Source: Glycocaulis abyssi
GTDB lineage: Bacteria; Pseudomonadota; Alphaproteobacteria; Caulobacterales; Maricaulaceae
Direction: 5' to 3'
Assembly (NCBI RefSeq): GCF_041429775.1
Contig: NZ_CP163421.1
Span: 1,699,001-1,763,000, forward strand
DNA: 64,000 bases
Positions 8,898-17,903 of this stretch are shown in pieces. Position numbers and translations under genes: made by a program. Each line of letters starts with the position of its first letter. Position 1 is the first letter of the stretch. The notes under the pieces were generated by a model. That model was not told the DNA's origin, searched no databases, and saw only the letters and a list, made by a program, of their open reading frames with translations.

Positions 8898-10132
8898 TGG
8901 GCCAGATCCTGCGCGCCGTGCTGAGCGAGGAGAACCGGGCGCTCTGGTCATGGCTCTGCGTCATGGTGCTATCTGCCCTGCTGGTTCCCGCTGGCGGGCT
9001 GGGACTGGCATCGGCTGCCGGCCTGTTTGCCATATTCGCCTTTCCGGGCGGAACGCTGGCGGCACAGCTGCGCTCACCGGGCGCGGCCACCCTTCTGACG
9101 GCTCTTGCGCTGGTCTGGATGACGGCCAGCTATGCCTGGTCGCCCAACCGCGATCCTGAAGAGGTGCTCAAGCTGGCCCTGCTGACGCCGCTCTACATCA
9201 TCGTGCCGGTGGCCGCCGCGCGGGTGCGCGCCGCTGACCTGCCGCTTGCCCGCGCCGCGCTCATCGCCTCAGCCGTCTTCATCCTGTGTGTGATGGCGCT
9301 CGAGGCCGTGACCGGCGGTGAACTGTCACGCAGCTACAAGCTCGCGGTGGAGGGCTTTGATGATGGCCGCACGGACCTCGACATACGTGTCAACACCACG
9401 CTCAGCCGCGCCGCCACCGCGGCCATCATGCTGGCGGGTGTGGCCATCATCATGTTGTGGACGCAGCGCAGTGCGCCCTTGCGGGCGCTGGCGGCTCTGG
9501 CCGGCATCATCACCATCGCCATCGCGCTGGATTTCGGCGTCCATGCCAATGCGGTTGCACTTGGCGCGGCCATCATAGTCACCGCACTCGCCTGGCGCTG
9601 GCCGACCCTGACGCTCCGGCTATTGCTGGCCGGGCTGGCCATCTTCATCCTGGCCGGGCCTCTCCTGTTTATCGGGCTGCTCGCCCTCATCAGCCCGGAG
9701 ACGGGCGCAGCCATGCCCATGTCGTGGGAATGGCGGCTGGAGATATGGCGGTTTGCCCTTGAACGGATTGGCGAGGCACCGCTGGCCGGGCACGGGATTG
9801 GCGCCGCGCGTGCGATTGACGGGTCGATGGAGCTGCGCGGGTACGAGATCGATCTGCTTCCCCTGCACGCCCACAACGCCGCCCTGACCATCTGGCTTGA
9901 AACCGGGCTGGTGGGCGCGGCGCTTGTCGCCTTGGTGCTTGCCGCCCTTGCCCGCGCCCTGCCTTCGGCTGAGACCCTCACCCGGCCTGTGATAATGATG
10001 ATCGCGTTCGCGGTCACGGTCTGGTCGGTGAACGTAGTGGTCAGCTATGGCGTCTGGCAGGAATGGCATCATGGCGCGCTGGCCCTTGCCATAGCCGCCG
10101 CCTTCATCGCCCGCACCCGTCCCGGCGGCTAA
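8897..10132 (+). CDS. O-antigen ligase / Wzy-type polytopic membrane protein
   Basis: A 411-residue integral inner-membrane protein with about ten to twelve hydrophobic segments. A large loop at about residues 270-335 carries WRLEIWRFALERIGEAPLAGHGIG followed by PLHAHNAALTIWLETG, the pattern of the Wzy_C/O-antigen ligase domain with its conserved R and H residues. Members join or polymerise lipid-linked glycans on the periplasmic face. The start is the ATG overlapping the previous stop (TGATG), which leaves a short cytosolic N terminus. Whether it acts as WaaL ligase or Wzy polymerase cannot be told from sequence alone. Confidence 0.85.
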   Translation: MGQILRAVLSEENRALWSWLCVMVLSALLVPAGGLGLASAAGLFAIFAFPGGTLAAQLRSPGAATLLTALALVWMTASYAWSPNRDPEEVLKLALLTPLYIIVPVAAARVRAADLPLARAALIASAVFILCVMALEAVTGGELSRSYKLAVEGFDDGRTDLDIRVNTTLSRAATAAIMLAGVAIIMLWTQRSAPLRALAALAGIITIAIALDFGVHANAVALGAAIIVTALAWRWPTLTLRLLLAGLAIFILAGPLLFIGLLALISPETGAAMPMSWEWRLEIWRFALERIGEAPLAGHGIGAARAIDGSMELRGYEIDLLPLHAHNAALTIWLETGLVGAALVALVLAALARALPSAETLTRPVIMMIAFAVTVWSVNVVVSYGVWQEWHHGALALAIAAAFIARTRPGG

Positions 10133-10201
10133 CCGGCAGGATTCTTGCGTCTTCTGAGCAAAATCCGGTGCAGAACGCGCCGGACTGCCCGGGAGAGCGT
10201 G

Positions 10202-11638
10202 ATGGCGTATCAATATGGATCAGACAGCGCCCTGAACACAGCTGGCAAGACCAGCGCCGGCGAGCTCCTGCGTCCTGTCTTGCGGCGCGCAAACGTGCTG
10301 CGCGCGTTCGGTTTCAGCGATCTGCTGGCCTTCTCGATCTGCCTTTGCATCACCATGCCCATGGCCTCGCCCCAGCAGGACGATCTGCAGATGCTGCGCC
10401 ATGCCGGTGCCAGTCTCGCCCTGTTTGGCGTGGTCATGCTCTGGCTACGCTCGCGCGGGCATTATCGCGCCCGTCAGGGCCTCGCCAACCAGATCCGCCC
10501 TGTCCTGACCGCATCGCTGCTCGCCCTTCTGGGCGCTGGCACCATCCACATGATGAGCGGCGAGCCGGGCCTGCGGACAGCGACGCTTGTGCTGTGGGTG
10601 GCGCTTCCCGCGATGATGATGATTTTGCGCTTTGGCACGCGCGCGGCGCTGGAGGCATCGGGCCAGTGGGAGCAGCCCGTCACCCTGCTGACCGCTGCCG
10701 CCCAGCGCACCGAACAGCTGACGATCCTTAAGCGCAATGCCGATCACGGACTTGCCGCTGCCACTGCCGTCCCGCTGGAGAGCCTGCAATCGCTTGACGA
10801 CACGGCGCTGGCGCGCTGGCTCGATACGCTGGACGACATGCCGGCCTTCCTGGCACCGGACGAGGCAACCCAAGGGGTCGCAAACCGGATTGCCAGCCTG
10901 CTCAGCGCGCGCGGCGAATGCTTCTACTACCAGCCGTCGATTGGCCGCATCCCCACGCAGAATATCGACCTGATCGACTACCCGCCTGCCGACGGGTTCG
11001 TGTTCCGTATCGGTGACAGCCTGGACCGCCCGCTGGCCCAGCGCGCCAAGCGCGCTTTCGATCTGGCTGCGAGCGCGCTCGGCCTGCTGCTCATCGCGCC
11101 GGCCATGCTGGCCTTCGCGTGGGCGATCCGGCGTGATGGCGGCCCGGCCCTGTTTGTCCAGCCGCGTGTCGGCAAGGACGGCAAGACGTTCGGCTGCCTG
11201 AAATTCCGCACGATGTGCGTCGACGCCGAGGAGAAGCTGGCCGCAGTACTGGCGCAGGACGCTGAACGCGCCGCGCAGTGGCACACCTTCAAGAAGCTGG
11301 ATGACGACCCGCGCATTACCGGGACGGGGCACTGGCTGCGCAAGTTCAGCCTTGATGAACTGCCCCAGCTCATCAACGTGTTCAAGGGCGATATGAGCCT
11401 TGTCGGCCCGCGCCCGATGACGCTGGACCAGCAGGCCGATTACGGGCCGTCGCTGAGCGCCTATGTGCGCATGCGCCCCGGCATTACCGGGCTGTGGCAG
11501 GTCAATGGACGCAACACGACCAGCTTTGCCGAACGCGCCCGGCTGGATGACTGGTATGCCCGCAACTGGTCGCTCTGGCGCGACGCCGTGATCCTGGTGC
11601 GGACATTGCGGGAAATCGTGATCCCGTCAGGGCGGTGA
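10202..11638 (+). CDS. Polyprenyl-phosphate sugar phosphotransferase (WbaP/HfsE type)
   Basis: A 478-residue enzyme that starts exopolysaccharide or O-antigen repeats by moving a sugar phosphate to undecaprenyl phosphate at the inner membrane. The N-terminal half has about four hydrophobic segments and a soluble CoA-binding-like part. At about residue 290 the reentrant helix begins (RAKRAFDLAASALGLLL), followed by the Bac_transf core: KFRTM, FSLDELPQLINVFKGDMSLVGPRP, RPGITGLWQVNGR. The gene is 70 bp after the O-antigen-ligase gene. The ATG preceded by GGGAGAG is chosen; an in-frame upstream TTG is weaker. It resembles Caulobacter holdfast enzymes in layout, but no other holdfast gene is near. 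Confidence 0.92.
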   Translation: MAYQYGSDSALNTAGKTSAGELLRPVLRRANVLRAFGFSDLLAFSICLCITMPMASPQQDDLQMLRHAGASLALFGVVMLWLRSRGHYRARQGLANQIRPVLTASLLALLGAGTIHMMSGEPGLRTATLVLWVALPAMMMILRFGTRAALEASGQWEQPVTLLTAAAQRTEQLTILKRNADHGLAAATAVPLESLQSLDDTALARWLDTLDDMPAFLAPDEATQGVANRIASLLSARGECFYYQPSIGRIPTQNIDLIDYPPADGFVFRIGDSLDRPLAQRAKRAFDLAASALGLLLIAPAMLAFAWAIRRDGGPALFVQPRVGKDGKTFGCLKFRTMCVDAEEKLAAVLAQDAERAAQWHTFKKLDDDPRITGTGHWLRKFSLDELPQLINVFKGDMSLVGPRPMTLDQQADYGPSLSAYVRMRPGITGLWQVNGRNTTSFAERARLDDWYARNWSLWRDAVILVRTLREIVIPSGR

Positions 11639-11723
11639 CAACGGGGACCGGCCATGCCAAAAGAGCGGTCATCGACCCCGTAATTCTGAACGCAAGCCCT
11701 GCCTGGGAGGCAGTTCCGGCACC

Positions 11724-12335
11724 ATGATGTCCAGGCTCGCCACACTAGGCCGGATCAATATTCCTGACTGGGCCTTCTATCCGTCAGCCGCCGCGCTGGC
11801 CGGCCTGATGATCGCGCTCGCCCTGGTCATGCAGCCGCGCAATGCGGGCGCAAGCGTGAGCGAGCGTGAACTGGTCTTTCAGGGCGCTGCGCTCACTGAT
11901 CTTGTCAACGGGCCGGGTACCAGTGTCCGCTTCGACCCCGGACATAGCGACGGCCCCGTGACGCGCGCCTCCTCGGCGGCCAGTTTCGAGATGGCCGGCA
12001 ATATGTCGGCCGGTGTGGCCGCCTTCGTGCCCGACGCGTTCGAAACCCGCATTTCAGGGCGCCGCGTCCGGGTGGAGTTTGAAGTGCGTGCCTCCGGCAC
12101 AAACGGGCCGGATACGGTCCAGATCGCGTATTTCACGACCGGATATGGTGATAGCGGATGGCGCGAACGGCCCATATCACCGCAATACTCGACGATCTCC
12201 TTTGAGTGGGACGCGCCCGTTCACCAGGGTCAGGAATTCAACGAGGCTGTTGGCATCTGGCCCGACCCGCAAGGGGAAAACCGGGAAATCCTGATCCGGC
12301 GTATCCGCGTCTTCATCCTCCCTGACAACTCCTAG
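11724..12335 (+). CDS. Membrane-anchored protein with predicted beta-sandwich domain, unknown function
   Basis: Not recognised as a named family. The 203-residue protein has one hydrophobic segment (about residues 18-38, [16 protein letters not shown]) and then a periplasmic domain with alternating hydrophobic strands, including [31 protein letters not shown] and [12 protein letters not shown], the look of a jelly-roll or carbohydrate-binding module. A GGGAGG ribosome site precedes the ATG. Its position straight after the glycosylphosphotransferase suggests it handles or anchors an extracellular polysaccharide; this is inference from context and fold only. Confidence 0.7.
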   Translation: MMSRLATLGRINIPDWAFYPSAAALAGLMIALALVMQPRNAGASVSERELVFQGAALTDLVNGPGTSVRFDPGHSDGPVTRASSAASFEMAGNMSAGVAAFVPDAFETRISGRRVRVEFEVRASGTNGPDTVQIAYFTTGYGDSGWRERPISPQYSTISFEWDAPVHQGQEFNEAVGIWPDPQGENREILIRRIRVFILPDNS

Positions 12336-12346
12336 GGTCCATACTC

Positions 12347-13009
12347 ATGCAGCTTTTCCTCGATACCGCAGATATCTCGCAGATCACCGCGCGCATGGAA
12401 GGCGGGCTGGTGGACGGCATCACCACCAACCCGTCCCTGATCGCAAAATCGGGCGCAGACATTATGGAGCGCATCGCGGAAATCTGCGCCGTGGTGCCGG
12501 GCCCGGTATCGGCAGAAGTCGTCGCCACGGGCTTTGAGGGCATGCTGGAAGAGGGGCGCCGCCTGCGGGCCATTGCGGACAATGTGGTGGTCAAGCTGCC
12601 GCTCACGACAGACGGGCTGAAAGCGTGCCGGACCTTTGCCGATGAAGGCATTCCCACCAATGTCACGCTATGCTTCTCGCTGAACCAGGCGCTGCTGGCG
12701 GCCAAGGCCGGGGCCACATTCGTGTCGCCCTTCGTCGGCCGGATTGACGATATGGGCGGCGACGGGCTGGGCCTTCTGGAGGCCATCCGGGAGGTCTATG
12801 ACCAGTACGGATACGAAACGGGCATTCTTGCAGCCTCCCTGCGCTCTGTTACACATGTGGAGATGGCGGCCAGAATTGGCTGCGATGCGGCCACGCTGCC
12901 GCCGGGGATATTCGATTCAATGGTGAACCATCCACTGACCGATAGCGGGTTGAAGGCATTTCTCGACGACTGGAAAAAGACAGGGCGCAGCGGGTTGAGC
13001 CAGGGGTAG
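12347..13009 (+). CDS. fsa: Transaldolase-like / fructose-6-phosphate aldolase (TalC class)
   Basis: A 220-residue short-form transaldolase-family enzyme. Motifs: [32 protein letters not shown] with the Schiff-base lysine (about 85), [28 protein letters not shown] and [10 protein letters not shown]. Short proteins of this kind act either as transaldolase or as fructose-6-phosphate aldolase; a Tyr/Phe position distinguishes them and I have not assigned it. It lies 7 bp upstream of glmM. With pgi and transketolase at the window start it completes the fructose-6-phosphate branch. Confidence 0.9.
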   Translation: MQLFLDTADISQITARMEGGLVDGITTNPSLIAKSGADIMERIAEICAVVPGPVSAEVVATGFEGMLEEGRRLRAIADNVVVKLPLTTDGLKACRTFADEGIPTNVTLCFSLNQALLAAKAGATFVSPFVGRIDDMGGDGLGLLEAIREVYDQYGYETGILAASLRSVTHVEMAARIGCDAATLPPGIFDSMVNHPLTDSGLKAFLDDWKKTGRSGLSQG

Positions 13010-13015
13010 GCATCC

Positions 13016-14368
13016 ATGATTAAACGCTATTTCGGAACAGACGGCGTTCGCGGCACGACCAACCAGTCGGTGATGACCGCTGAAACCGCCCTGCGTCTGG
13101 GCATGGCCGCCGCGCACTATTTCAAGCGCGAGAACGGCCGCCGGCATACGGTCGTGATCGGCAAGGACACCCGCCTGTCGGGCTATATGATTGAATCGGC
13201 GCTGGTCGCGGGCTTCACCTCTGCGGGTATGGATGTCTACCAGTTCGGACCGGTGCCGACCCCGGCCACGGCCATGCTGACGCGCTCGCTGCGCGCCGAT
13301 ATGGGCGTGATGATTACCGCTTCGCACAATCTCTTCCATGATAACGGCATCAAGCTGTTTGGCCCGGACGGGTACAAGCTGGACGACGCAGCCGAGCTCG
13401 AAATCGAGCGCATGATGGACGCCGATACGGCCGATCATCTGGTCTCGCCCAAACATATCGGCCGCGCCAAGCGCATTGATGACGCCGAAGCGCGCTATAT
13501 GGAAATCGCCAAGGCCACCCTGCCGCGCGCCATGCGCCTTGCCGGGCTTCGCATCGTGATCGATTGCGCCAATGGCGCCGCCTACAAGGTGGCCCCGAAA
13601 GTGCTGTGGGAGCTGGGCGCGGATGTCGTGCCGCTGCACAACAGCCCCAATGGCTTCAATATCAACGAGGATTGCGGCGCTACCGCGCCCCAGGACCTTG
13701 CCGAGAATGTGAAGCGCTACCGCGCGGATCTGGGCATTGCGCTCGATGGTGATGCCGACCGCGTCATCCTGTGCGACGAACGCGGCAAGCTTGTTGATGG
13801 CGACCAGATTATCGGCCTTCTGGCCACCGCCTGGAAAGCCAGCGGCAAGCTGAATGGCGACACGGTGGTCACCACCCAGATGTCCAATCTGGGCCTTGAG
13901 CAATATCTCGAGAAGCAGAAGATCAAGCTGCAGCGCACACAGGTGGGTGACCGCTATGTGGTCGAGGCAATGCGTGCCTCCGGCGCCAATCTGGGCGGCG
14001 AGCAGTCCGGCCACGTGGTCTTGAGCGATTTTGCCACGACCGGTGACGGGCTGATCGCGGCGCTGCAGGTGCTCTCCTTGCTTATCGAGTCTGGCAAACC
14101 CGCCAGCCAGCTTCTGAAAGTCTTCACGCCCGCACCGCAAATCCTCAAAAATGTGCGCTATACCAATGGCGCGCTGCCGCTGGAGAATACACGGGTGAAA
14201 GAGGCGATTGCCGAGGGCGAGACGCGCCTGAACGGCAAGGGCCGCCTGCTGGTGCGCAAGTCCGGCACCGAACCGCTGATCCGCGTCATGGCCGAGGGCG
14301 ACCGCAAGATGATTGAGGCGGTGGTGAGCGATATCTGCATGGCGCTGGAGAATACCAAGGGGGCTTGA
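13016..14368 (+). CDS. glmM: Phosphoglucosamine mutase
   Basis: Converts glucosamine 6-phosphate to glucosamine 1-phosphate for UDP-GlcNAc, and so feeds peptidoglycan and lipid A. The 450-residue product has the usual length. It begins [15 protein letters not shown], has the catalytic phosphoserine loop [15 protein letters not shown] (about residue 100), the metal-binding LDGDADRVI (about 243) and the C-terminal phosphate-binding [15 protein letters not shown]. Essential in most bacteria. In many alphaproteobacteria glmM follows ftsH and folP, which is not the case here. Confidence 0.97.
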   Translation: MIKRYFGTDGVRGTTNQSVMTAETALRLGMAAAHYFKRENGRRHTVVIGKDTRLSGYMIESALVAGFTSAGMDVYQFGPVPTPATAMLTRSLRADMGVMITASHNLFHDNGIKLFGPDGYKLDDAAELEIERMMDADTADHLVSPKHIGRAKRIDDAEARYMEIAKATLPRAMRLAGLRIVIDCANGAAYKVAPKVLWELGADVVPLHNSPNGFNINEDCGATAPQDLAENVKRYRADLGIALDGDADRVILCDERGKLVDGDQIIGLLATAWKASGKLNGDTVVTTQMSNLGLEQYLEKQKIKLQRTQVGDRYVVEAMRASGANLGGEQSGHVVLSDFATTGDGLIAALQVLSLLIESGKPASQLLKVFTPAPQILKNVRYTNGALPLENTRVKEAIAEGETRLNGKGRLLVRKSGTEPLIRVMAEGDRKMIEAVVSDICMALENTKGA

Positions 14369-14385
14369 GGTAACACGCCCTCGTG

Positions 14386-14547
14386 CTTCGAGACGCTTTC
14401 TTCGAAAGCCCTCAGCATGAGGGCTTGTGGTGCTTTCCCTCATCCTGAGGGTGAGCGAAGCGAACGTCTCGAAGGATCAGGGAAAAGCCATCTCTCAGGC
14501 ATGGTTGGCCCGGACACCCGCCTGCGCGGGCGCAGGCAAGCCGGGCC
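14386..14547. repeat. Intergenic palindromic repeat elements after glmM
   Basis: The 195-bp gap between convergent glmM and the phosphoesterase holds two compact elements. The first is bounded by a 10-bp inverted repeat (CTTCGAGACG at 14386, its complement at 14465) enclosing two perfect hairpins (8-bp stem at 14407-14425 and 6-bp stem at 14437-14451). The second is a 7-bp stem (14507-14513 with 14541-14547) with an inner 7-bp stem. Similar GC-rich palindromes occur as dispersed repeats in alphaproteobacterial genomes; here they may also serve as bidirectional terminators. Confidence 0.75.
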
Positions 14548-14563
14548 ATGACAGTTATCTTCC

Positions 14564-15382
14564 TCAAACCACCGGCAAAGCTTCCGACAACACGCCGCCA
14601 AAGCGGATAGGCTCCACGCGCACCGCAAGCCCGGTGCGGTCATCGGTTTCGACATACACACCGCAAGCGGTTGCCGGGCCGCTGGCCGCCTGCATCCGGC
14701 CTGAGCGCATATGCGTCGTGAAGCGGCGCAGCGGCTCTTCCTTGTCCATGCCGATCACGGAATCATAGCTGCCGCACATGCCCGCATCGGTCTGATAGGC
14801 CGTGCCGCCCGCGAGTATCTGGTGGTCAGCGGTCGGGATATGGGTATGCGTGCCGACGACAAGGCTCGCCCGCCCGTCGCAGAAATGGCCCATGGCGTGC
14901 TTTTCGCTCGTCGCCTCGCCATGCGCATCGACGATGATGGCATCGGCCACCTGCCCCAGCGGCGAGGCCGACAGCGCCTCATCCACGCAGGCGAACGGAT
15001 CGTCCAGCGGCTGCATGTAGAGACGCAGGAGCACGTTCATCACCATGACGCGCGCGCCTGATCTGGTCTCGTAGAGTCCGGTCCCCCGCCCCGGCGCGGT
15101 ACCGCTGGGATAGTTGGCCGGGCGAAGCAGGCGCGGCTCACGCTCGATATAGGTCAGCGCTTCGGACTGATCCCAGGAGTGATTACCAAGGGTGAGCACG
15201 TCCGCGCCGGCATCAAACAGCTCGATGGCCGTGCGTTCGGTAATGCCAAAACCGCCTGCGGCATTCTCGGCATTGACCACCACGAAATCGAGCTTCAGCC
15301 GGTCACGGAAAGCGCTGAGCTCCTCCACCAGCACGTCGCGGCCCGACTTGCCAACCACATCTCCGAAAAACGCCAAGCGCAT
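14564..15382 (-). CDS. YmdB-type metallophosphoesterase
   Basis: A 272-residue member of the TIGR00282/YmdB family of dinuclear-metal phosphoesterases, some of which hydrolyse cyclic nucleotides. Metal-binding motifs are visible in order: FFGDVVGKSGRD (Asp), VVNAENAAGGFGI (Asn/Glu), TLGNHSWDQSEA (GNH), VDAHGEATSEKHAMG and VVGTHTHIPTADHQIL. The family length is about 260-270. It sits 9 bp downstream of the ferredoxin-NADP reductase gene on the same strand; in other alphaproteobacteria it commonly neighbours the 5-formyl-THF cyclo-ligase, also present just upstream. The cellular role is uncertain. Confidence 0.92.
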   Translation of the reverse strand: MRLAFFGDVVGKSGRDVLVEELSAFRDRLKLDFVVVNAENAAGGFGITERTAIELFDAGADVLTLGNHSWDQSEALTYIEREPRLLRPANYPSGTAPGRGTGLYETRSGARVMVMNVLLRLYMQPLDDPFACVDEALSASPLGQVADAIIVDAHGEATSEKHAMGHFCDGRASLVVGTHTHIPTADHQILAGGTAYQTDAGMCGSYDSVIGMDKEEPLRRFTTHMRSGRMQAASGPATACGVYVETDDRTGLAVRVEPIRFGGVLSEALPVV

Positions 15383-15391
15383 GGTCTGTTC

Positions 15392-16156
15392 CTATCCCAC
15401 AAACGCCTTCTCGACCACAAATGCGCCGGGGCGGGCATTGGAGCCTTCCTCCAGCCCGGCCGCTTCCACGCGCGCCTTGCAGTCATTGATCATGTTGATG
15501 GAGCCGCAGATCATCACCCGGTCAGTTGCCGGGTCCAGCGGCCCGCCCGTCTCGTCCCAGAGCTGGCCGGTATCCATCAGCGCGGTGATACGCCCCCTGC
15601 GCGGATGATCCTGGCGCGTCAGCGAGGTGTAGTGGACCAGCTTGTGGGCATGTTCGCCCACCAGCGGATCGTCTTTCAGCGATGCCACCAGCTCCTCGCC
15701 ATAGGCGAGTTCGGCGGCTTCCCGGCAGGTATGGGTCAGGATCACCTGCTCGAAGCGCTCATAGGTTTCAGGATCGCGTATAATGCTGGCAAAGGGGGCT
15801 ATGCCGGTGCCGGTGGAGAGCAGGAAAAGCCGCTTTCCCGGCAGCAGCGCATCATGGACCAGCGTGCCGACGGACTTGGTCCCCAGAAGGATTTCGTCAC
15901 CCTCCTTGATGCCCTGCAGGCGCGAGGTCAGCGGACCGTCAGCCACCTTGATCGAGAAAAAGTCCAGCCCGTCATCCCAGGCCGGGCTGGCCATCGAATA
16001 GGCGCGCAGGAGCGGCTTGCCATCGACCTTGAGGCCCAGCATCACGAACTCGCCGGAGCGGAAGCGGAAGCTCGCGGGGCGCGTAACGCGGAACGAGAAA
16101 AGACTGCCGGTCCAGTGGCGCACCGAGAGGACGCGCTGTTCGCTGAAAGCTGCCAT
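15392..16156 (-). CDS. fpr: Ferredoxin-NADP+ reductase
   Basis: A 254-residue FAD enzyme that passes electrons between NADPH and ferredoxin or flavodoxin. Seen: the FAD-binding RAYSMASPAWDD (RxYS), the GPLTSRLQGIKEGDEILLG region, the NADP-binding LLSTGTGIAPFASIIRDP and VMICGS, and a C terminus GAFVVEKAFVG ending in the extended tail typical of bacterial subclass I Fpr. The start MAAFSEQRVL is preferred over an upstream start adding 22 residues of poor similarity. In alphaproteobacteria Fpr commonly supports oxidative-stress and iron-sulfur metabolism. Confidence 0.9.
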   Translation of the reverse strand: MAAFSEQRVLSVRHWTGSLFSFRVTRPASFRFRSGEFVMLGLKVDGKPLLRAYSMASPAWDDGLDFFSIKVADGPLTSRLQGIKEGDEILLGTKSVGTLVHDALLPGKRLFLLSTGTGIAPFASIIRDPETYERFEQVILTHTCREAAELAYGEELVASLKDDPLVGEHAHKLVHYTSLTRQDHPRRGRITALMDTGQLWDETGGPLDPATDRVMICGSINMINDCKARVEAAGLEEGSNARPGAFVVEKAFVG

Positions 16157-16254
16157 GGGGGAAGAGGTCTCGCATCTGGGCCGGTTGCAAATCTGGTGCG
16201 GGATGTAGCGGCTTAGCCCCATTTCGCCAATGCCTGCCGGTGAGATCGGCGGTG

Positions 16255-16827
16255 TCAGACTGCCCGGTAGCAGCCCGCCTCCGTCACCACATAGTCCAGC
16301 GCCACATCATGGCGCCCTGCCGGCACCCTGGCGACGCGCTGGCCCTCATAGGCAAGCCCGACCGCCACCACAGGTCCGCTGGCGCGCAGTGCGCTTAGCG
16401 TGCGGTCATAAAAGCCCGCCCCATAGCCGATGCGGTGGCAGCGCGTGTCGAACGCCACCAGAGGCACCAGCAGGAGGGTGGGTGTGAGCACCGGACGTTT
16501 CGCCCCCGGCACGTCTATGCCGAACGCGCCCGCCTCCAGCACATCGTCCGGGTGCCAGGCGCGGAACTGCAGGGGTGCATCCCTGGCCATCACCACCGGC
16601 AGGGCAAGTTGGGCCTGTTCCAGCAGGAAGGTCTCCATGAGAGGACGCGGATCGATCTCGCCGCGCACCGGCCAGTAACCGGCAACAACCGCGTTCACGG
16701 CGGGCCATGCGGCGTCAGGAAAATGGCCGGCGAGCATTTGGCCCGCATCGCCCTGCGCCGCGGCCAGCGCGATCCGGCGCGCCAGCGCCTTGCGCCGCAG
16801 ACGGTTTTTCTGCCAGCCGCTCAACAT
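16255..16827 (-). CDS. fau: 5-formyltetrahydrofolate cyclo-ligase
   Basis: Uses ATP to convert 5-formyl-THF to 5,10-methenyl-THF; cytosolic. The 190-residue product has the usual length. It starts with a basic helix (QKNRLRRKALARR), then VVAGYWPVRGEIDPRPLM, LVPLVAFDTRCHRIGYGAGFYDRTL (ATP-binding signature) and GLAYEGQRV. The ATG at 16827 is chosen because it begins the conserved basic helix; an upstream in-frame ATG at 16887 would lie within the 6S RNA end. Position downstream of 6S RNA and zapA is a classic proteobacterial arrangement (the ygfA locus). Confidence 0.93.
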   Translation of the reverse strand: MLSGWQKNRLRRKALARRIALAAAQGDAGQMLAGHFPDAAWPAVNAVVAGYWPVRGEIDPRPLMETFLLEQAQLALPVVMARDAPLQFRAWHPDDVLEAGAFGIDVPGAKRPVLTPTLLLVPLVAFDTRCHRIGYGAGFYDRTLSALRASGPVVAVGLAYEGQRVARVPAGRHDVALDYVVTEAGCYRAV

Positions 16828-16879
16828 GGGCAGGTACAGGCAGGCAAAGGTGTGGCGGCACCAGACGGGCCGTTGGCTA

Positions 16880-17025
16880 TGTAACAACCCTGATGACCCG
16901 GACTACCAGGTGGGCGCCGCGTGATGGAGGCCACGGCCAGCATCAGAGGCAGCTCCCGTTCAGAGATGTAAGGTCGCCGGGATGTGAGAGCCTGACGAGA
17001 ACTCCAGTCACCGCCACAGGGATGA
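16880..17025 (-). ncRNA. ssrS: 6S RNA
   Basis: The roughly 220-bp space between zapA and the cyclo-ligase gene has no convincing ORF, and this is the standard site of 6S RNA in proteobacteria. On the minus strand the 134-nt core runs from CCCTGTGGCGG (17021) to a complementary CAGGG (16888), giving a closing stem. Between lie segments typical of alphaproteobacterial 6S as I remember them (GGCGACCTTACATCTCTGAAC, GGGAGCTGCCTC, GGCGCCCACCTGG) arranged as a long interrupted hairpin with a central bubble. 6S RNA sequesters the housekeeping sigma holoenzyme in stationary phase. Ends are approximate; co-transcription with the cyclo-ligase gene is likely. Confidence 0.85.
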
Positions 17026-17049
17026 AGATGGGCCTTCACGGGGCTTTGC

Positions 17050-17412
17050 TCAAGCCTCACTGCCATCTGCCCCTGCAAGCGCTTCCAGACGCTCTGCAGC
17101 CTTGACGATGGTTTCCGCTGCACGGGCGCGGTCAGCGCGCCGGCGCGCCTCGCCCTGCGAGATGGTCCCCTTGGCATCCAGCAGGTCGGACTCCAGCGCC
17201 TCCACCCTGCCTTGCGCCTCACGCATCTCGTCGGCGACGATCAGGGAGGCCATCAGCAGAAGGCGCAGCTCGCCGATCTGGCCAACCTTCTCGGCCAGGT
17301 CACGCACATGGGTATCGAGATGCCCGGCCAGCTCCTTGAGATAGGCTTGCTGGCCCTCTTCACATCCGATGGTGAAGGGGCGTCCGTTGAGGGAGATCGT
17401 GACCTTCGACAT
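17050..17412 (-). CDS. zapA: Cell division protein ZapA
   Basis: A 120-residue FtsZ-associated protein that bundles protofilaments at midcell. The N-terminal domain has VTISLNGRPFTIGCEEGQ and YLKELAGHLDTHVRDLAEKVGQIGELRLLLMASLIVADEM, the family core, followed by a coiled-coil tail (EAQGRVEALESDLLDAKG...). It is the typical alphaproteobacterial long form. The upstream gene's stop overlaps its start (TAATG), so the two are coupled, and 6S RNA follows downstream. Confidence 0.92.
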   Translation of the reverse strand: MSKVTISLNGRPFTIGCEEGQQAYLKELAGHLDTHVRDLAEKVGQIGELRLLLMASLIVADEMREAQGRVEALESDLLDAKGTISQGEARRRADRARAAETIVKAAERLEALAGADGSEA

Positions 17413-17759
17413 TAGCGGCCCACCTCCCCGAACAGATCGTCCGGCCCGCTATCGGCAAGCCCGGCACCGGCAATCGCCGCTTTCAGCTCGCTCATCGCCT
17501 CTGCCAGCGCTGCGCTGGCTTCGCTGGCGGCTTCGGCCAGCTCCGCTTCGCTGGAGCGCGCGGCATCAAGCTGTTCGGCCAGCCGTGAACGGTCCTCATC
17601 GGCATGGCGGGCGGCGCGCGCATCGCCTTCTGCCTCGCCCATGCGGCTGACGAGCTGCCCTAGCCGGGTTTCGACCGCGCTGATGGCGGCCAGCAGCCGC
17701 GCCTCGGCCTGGGTGAGAGGATCGCTATCGGGCGTTTCGGCAGGCGGGGTTGTGGTCAT
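17412..17759 (-). CDS. Small coiled-coil protein upstream of zapA (DUF4164-like)
   Basis: A 115-residue acidic, Ala/Glu-rich protein predicted to be mostly one long coiled coil (about residues 15-100) with a short C-terminal tail DSGPDDLFGEVGR. In many alphaproteobacteria a small DUF4164-type coiled-coil gene precedes zapA, and the TAATG overlap with zapA argues that the two products are made together. A helper role in division is plausible but rests on position only. The start MTTTPPAETP is preferred over a longer in-frame start 12 codons upstream. Confidence 0.72.
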   Translation of the reverse strand: MTTTPPAETPDSDPLTQAEARLLAAISAVETRLGQLVSRMGEAEGDARAARHADEDRSRLAEQLDAARSSEAELAEAASEASAALAEAMSELKAAIAGAGLADSGPDDLFGEVGR

Positions 17760-17903
17760 GGACGTCAAAATCCGCTCTTGCGCACAAAAGTTCAAGTGTC
17801 AGATGAGGTGTGCAGGCGCTTCTATACACCGGGTTTTCAATTCCGTCCCCGTCCACTAGACAGGCCGCGGCGGGATAAGGCCGGTTATTGAAGGGGTTGA
17901 CGC

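Noticed and set aside
12917-14443. 508-codon minus-strand ORF
   Set aside because: Entirely opposite glmM and shows the low-complexity composition of an antisense shadow.
16821-17222. 133-codon minus-strand ORF across the 6S RNA region
   Set aside because: Overlaps zapA in another frame and has no ribosome site or family match; the region is better explained by 6S RNA.
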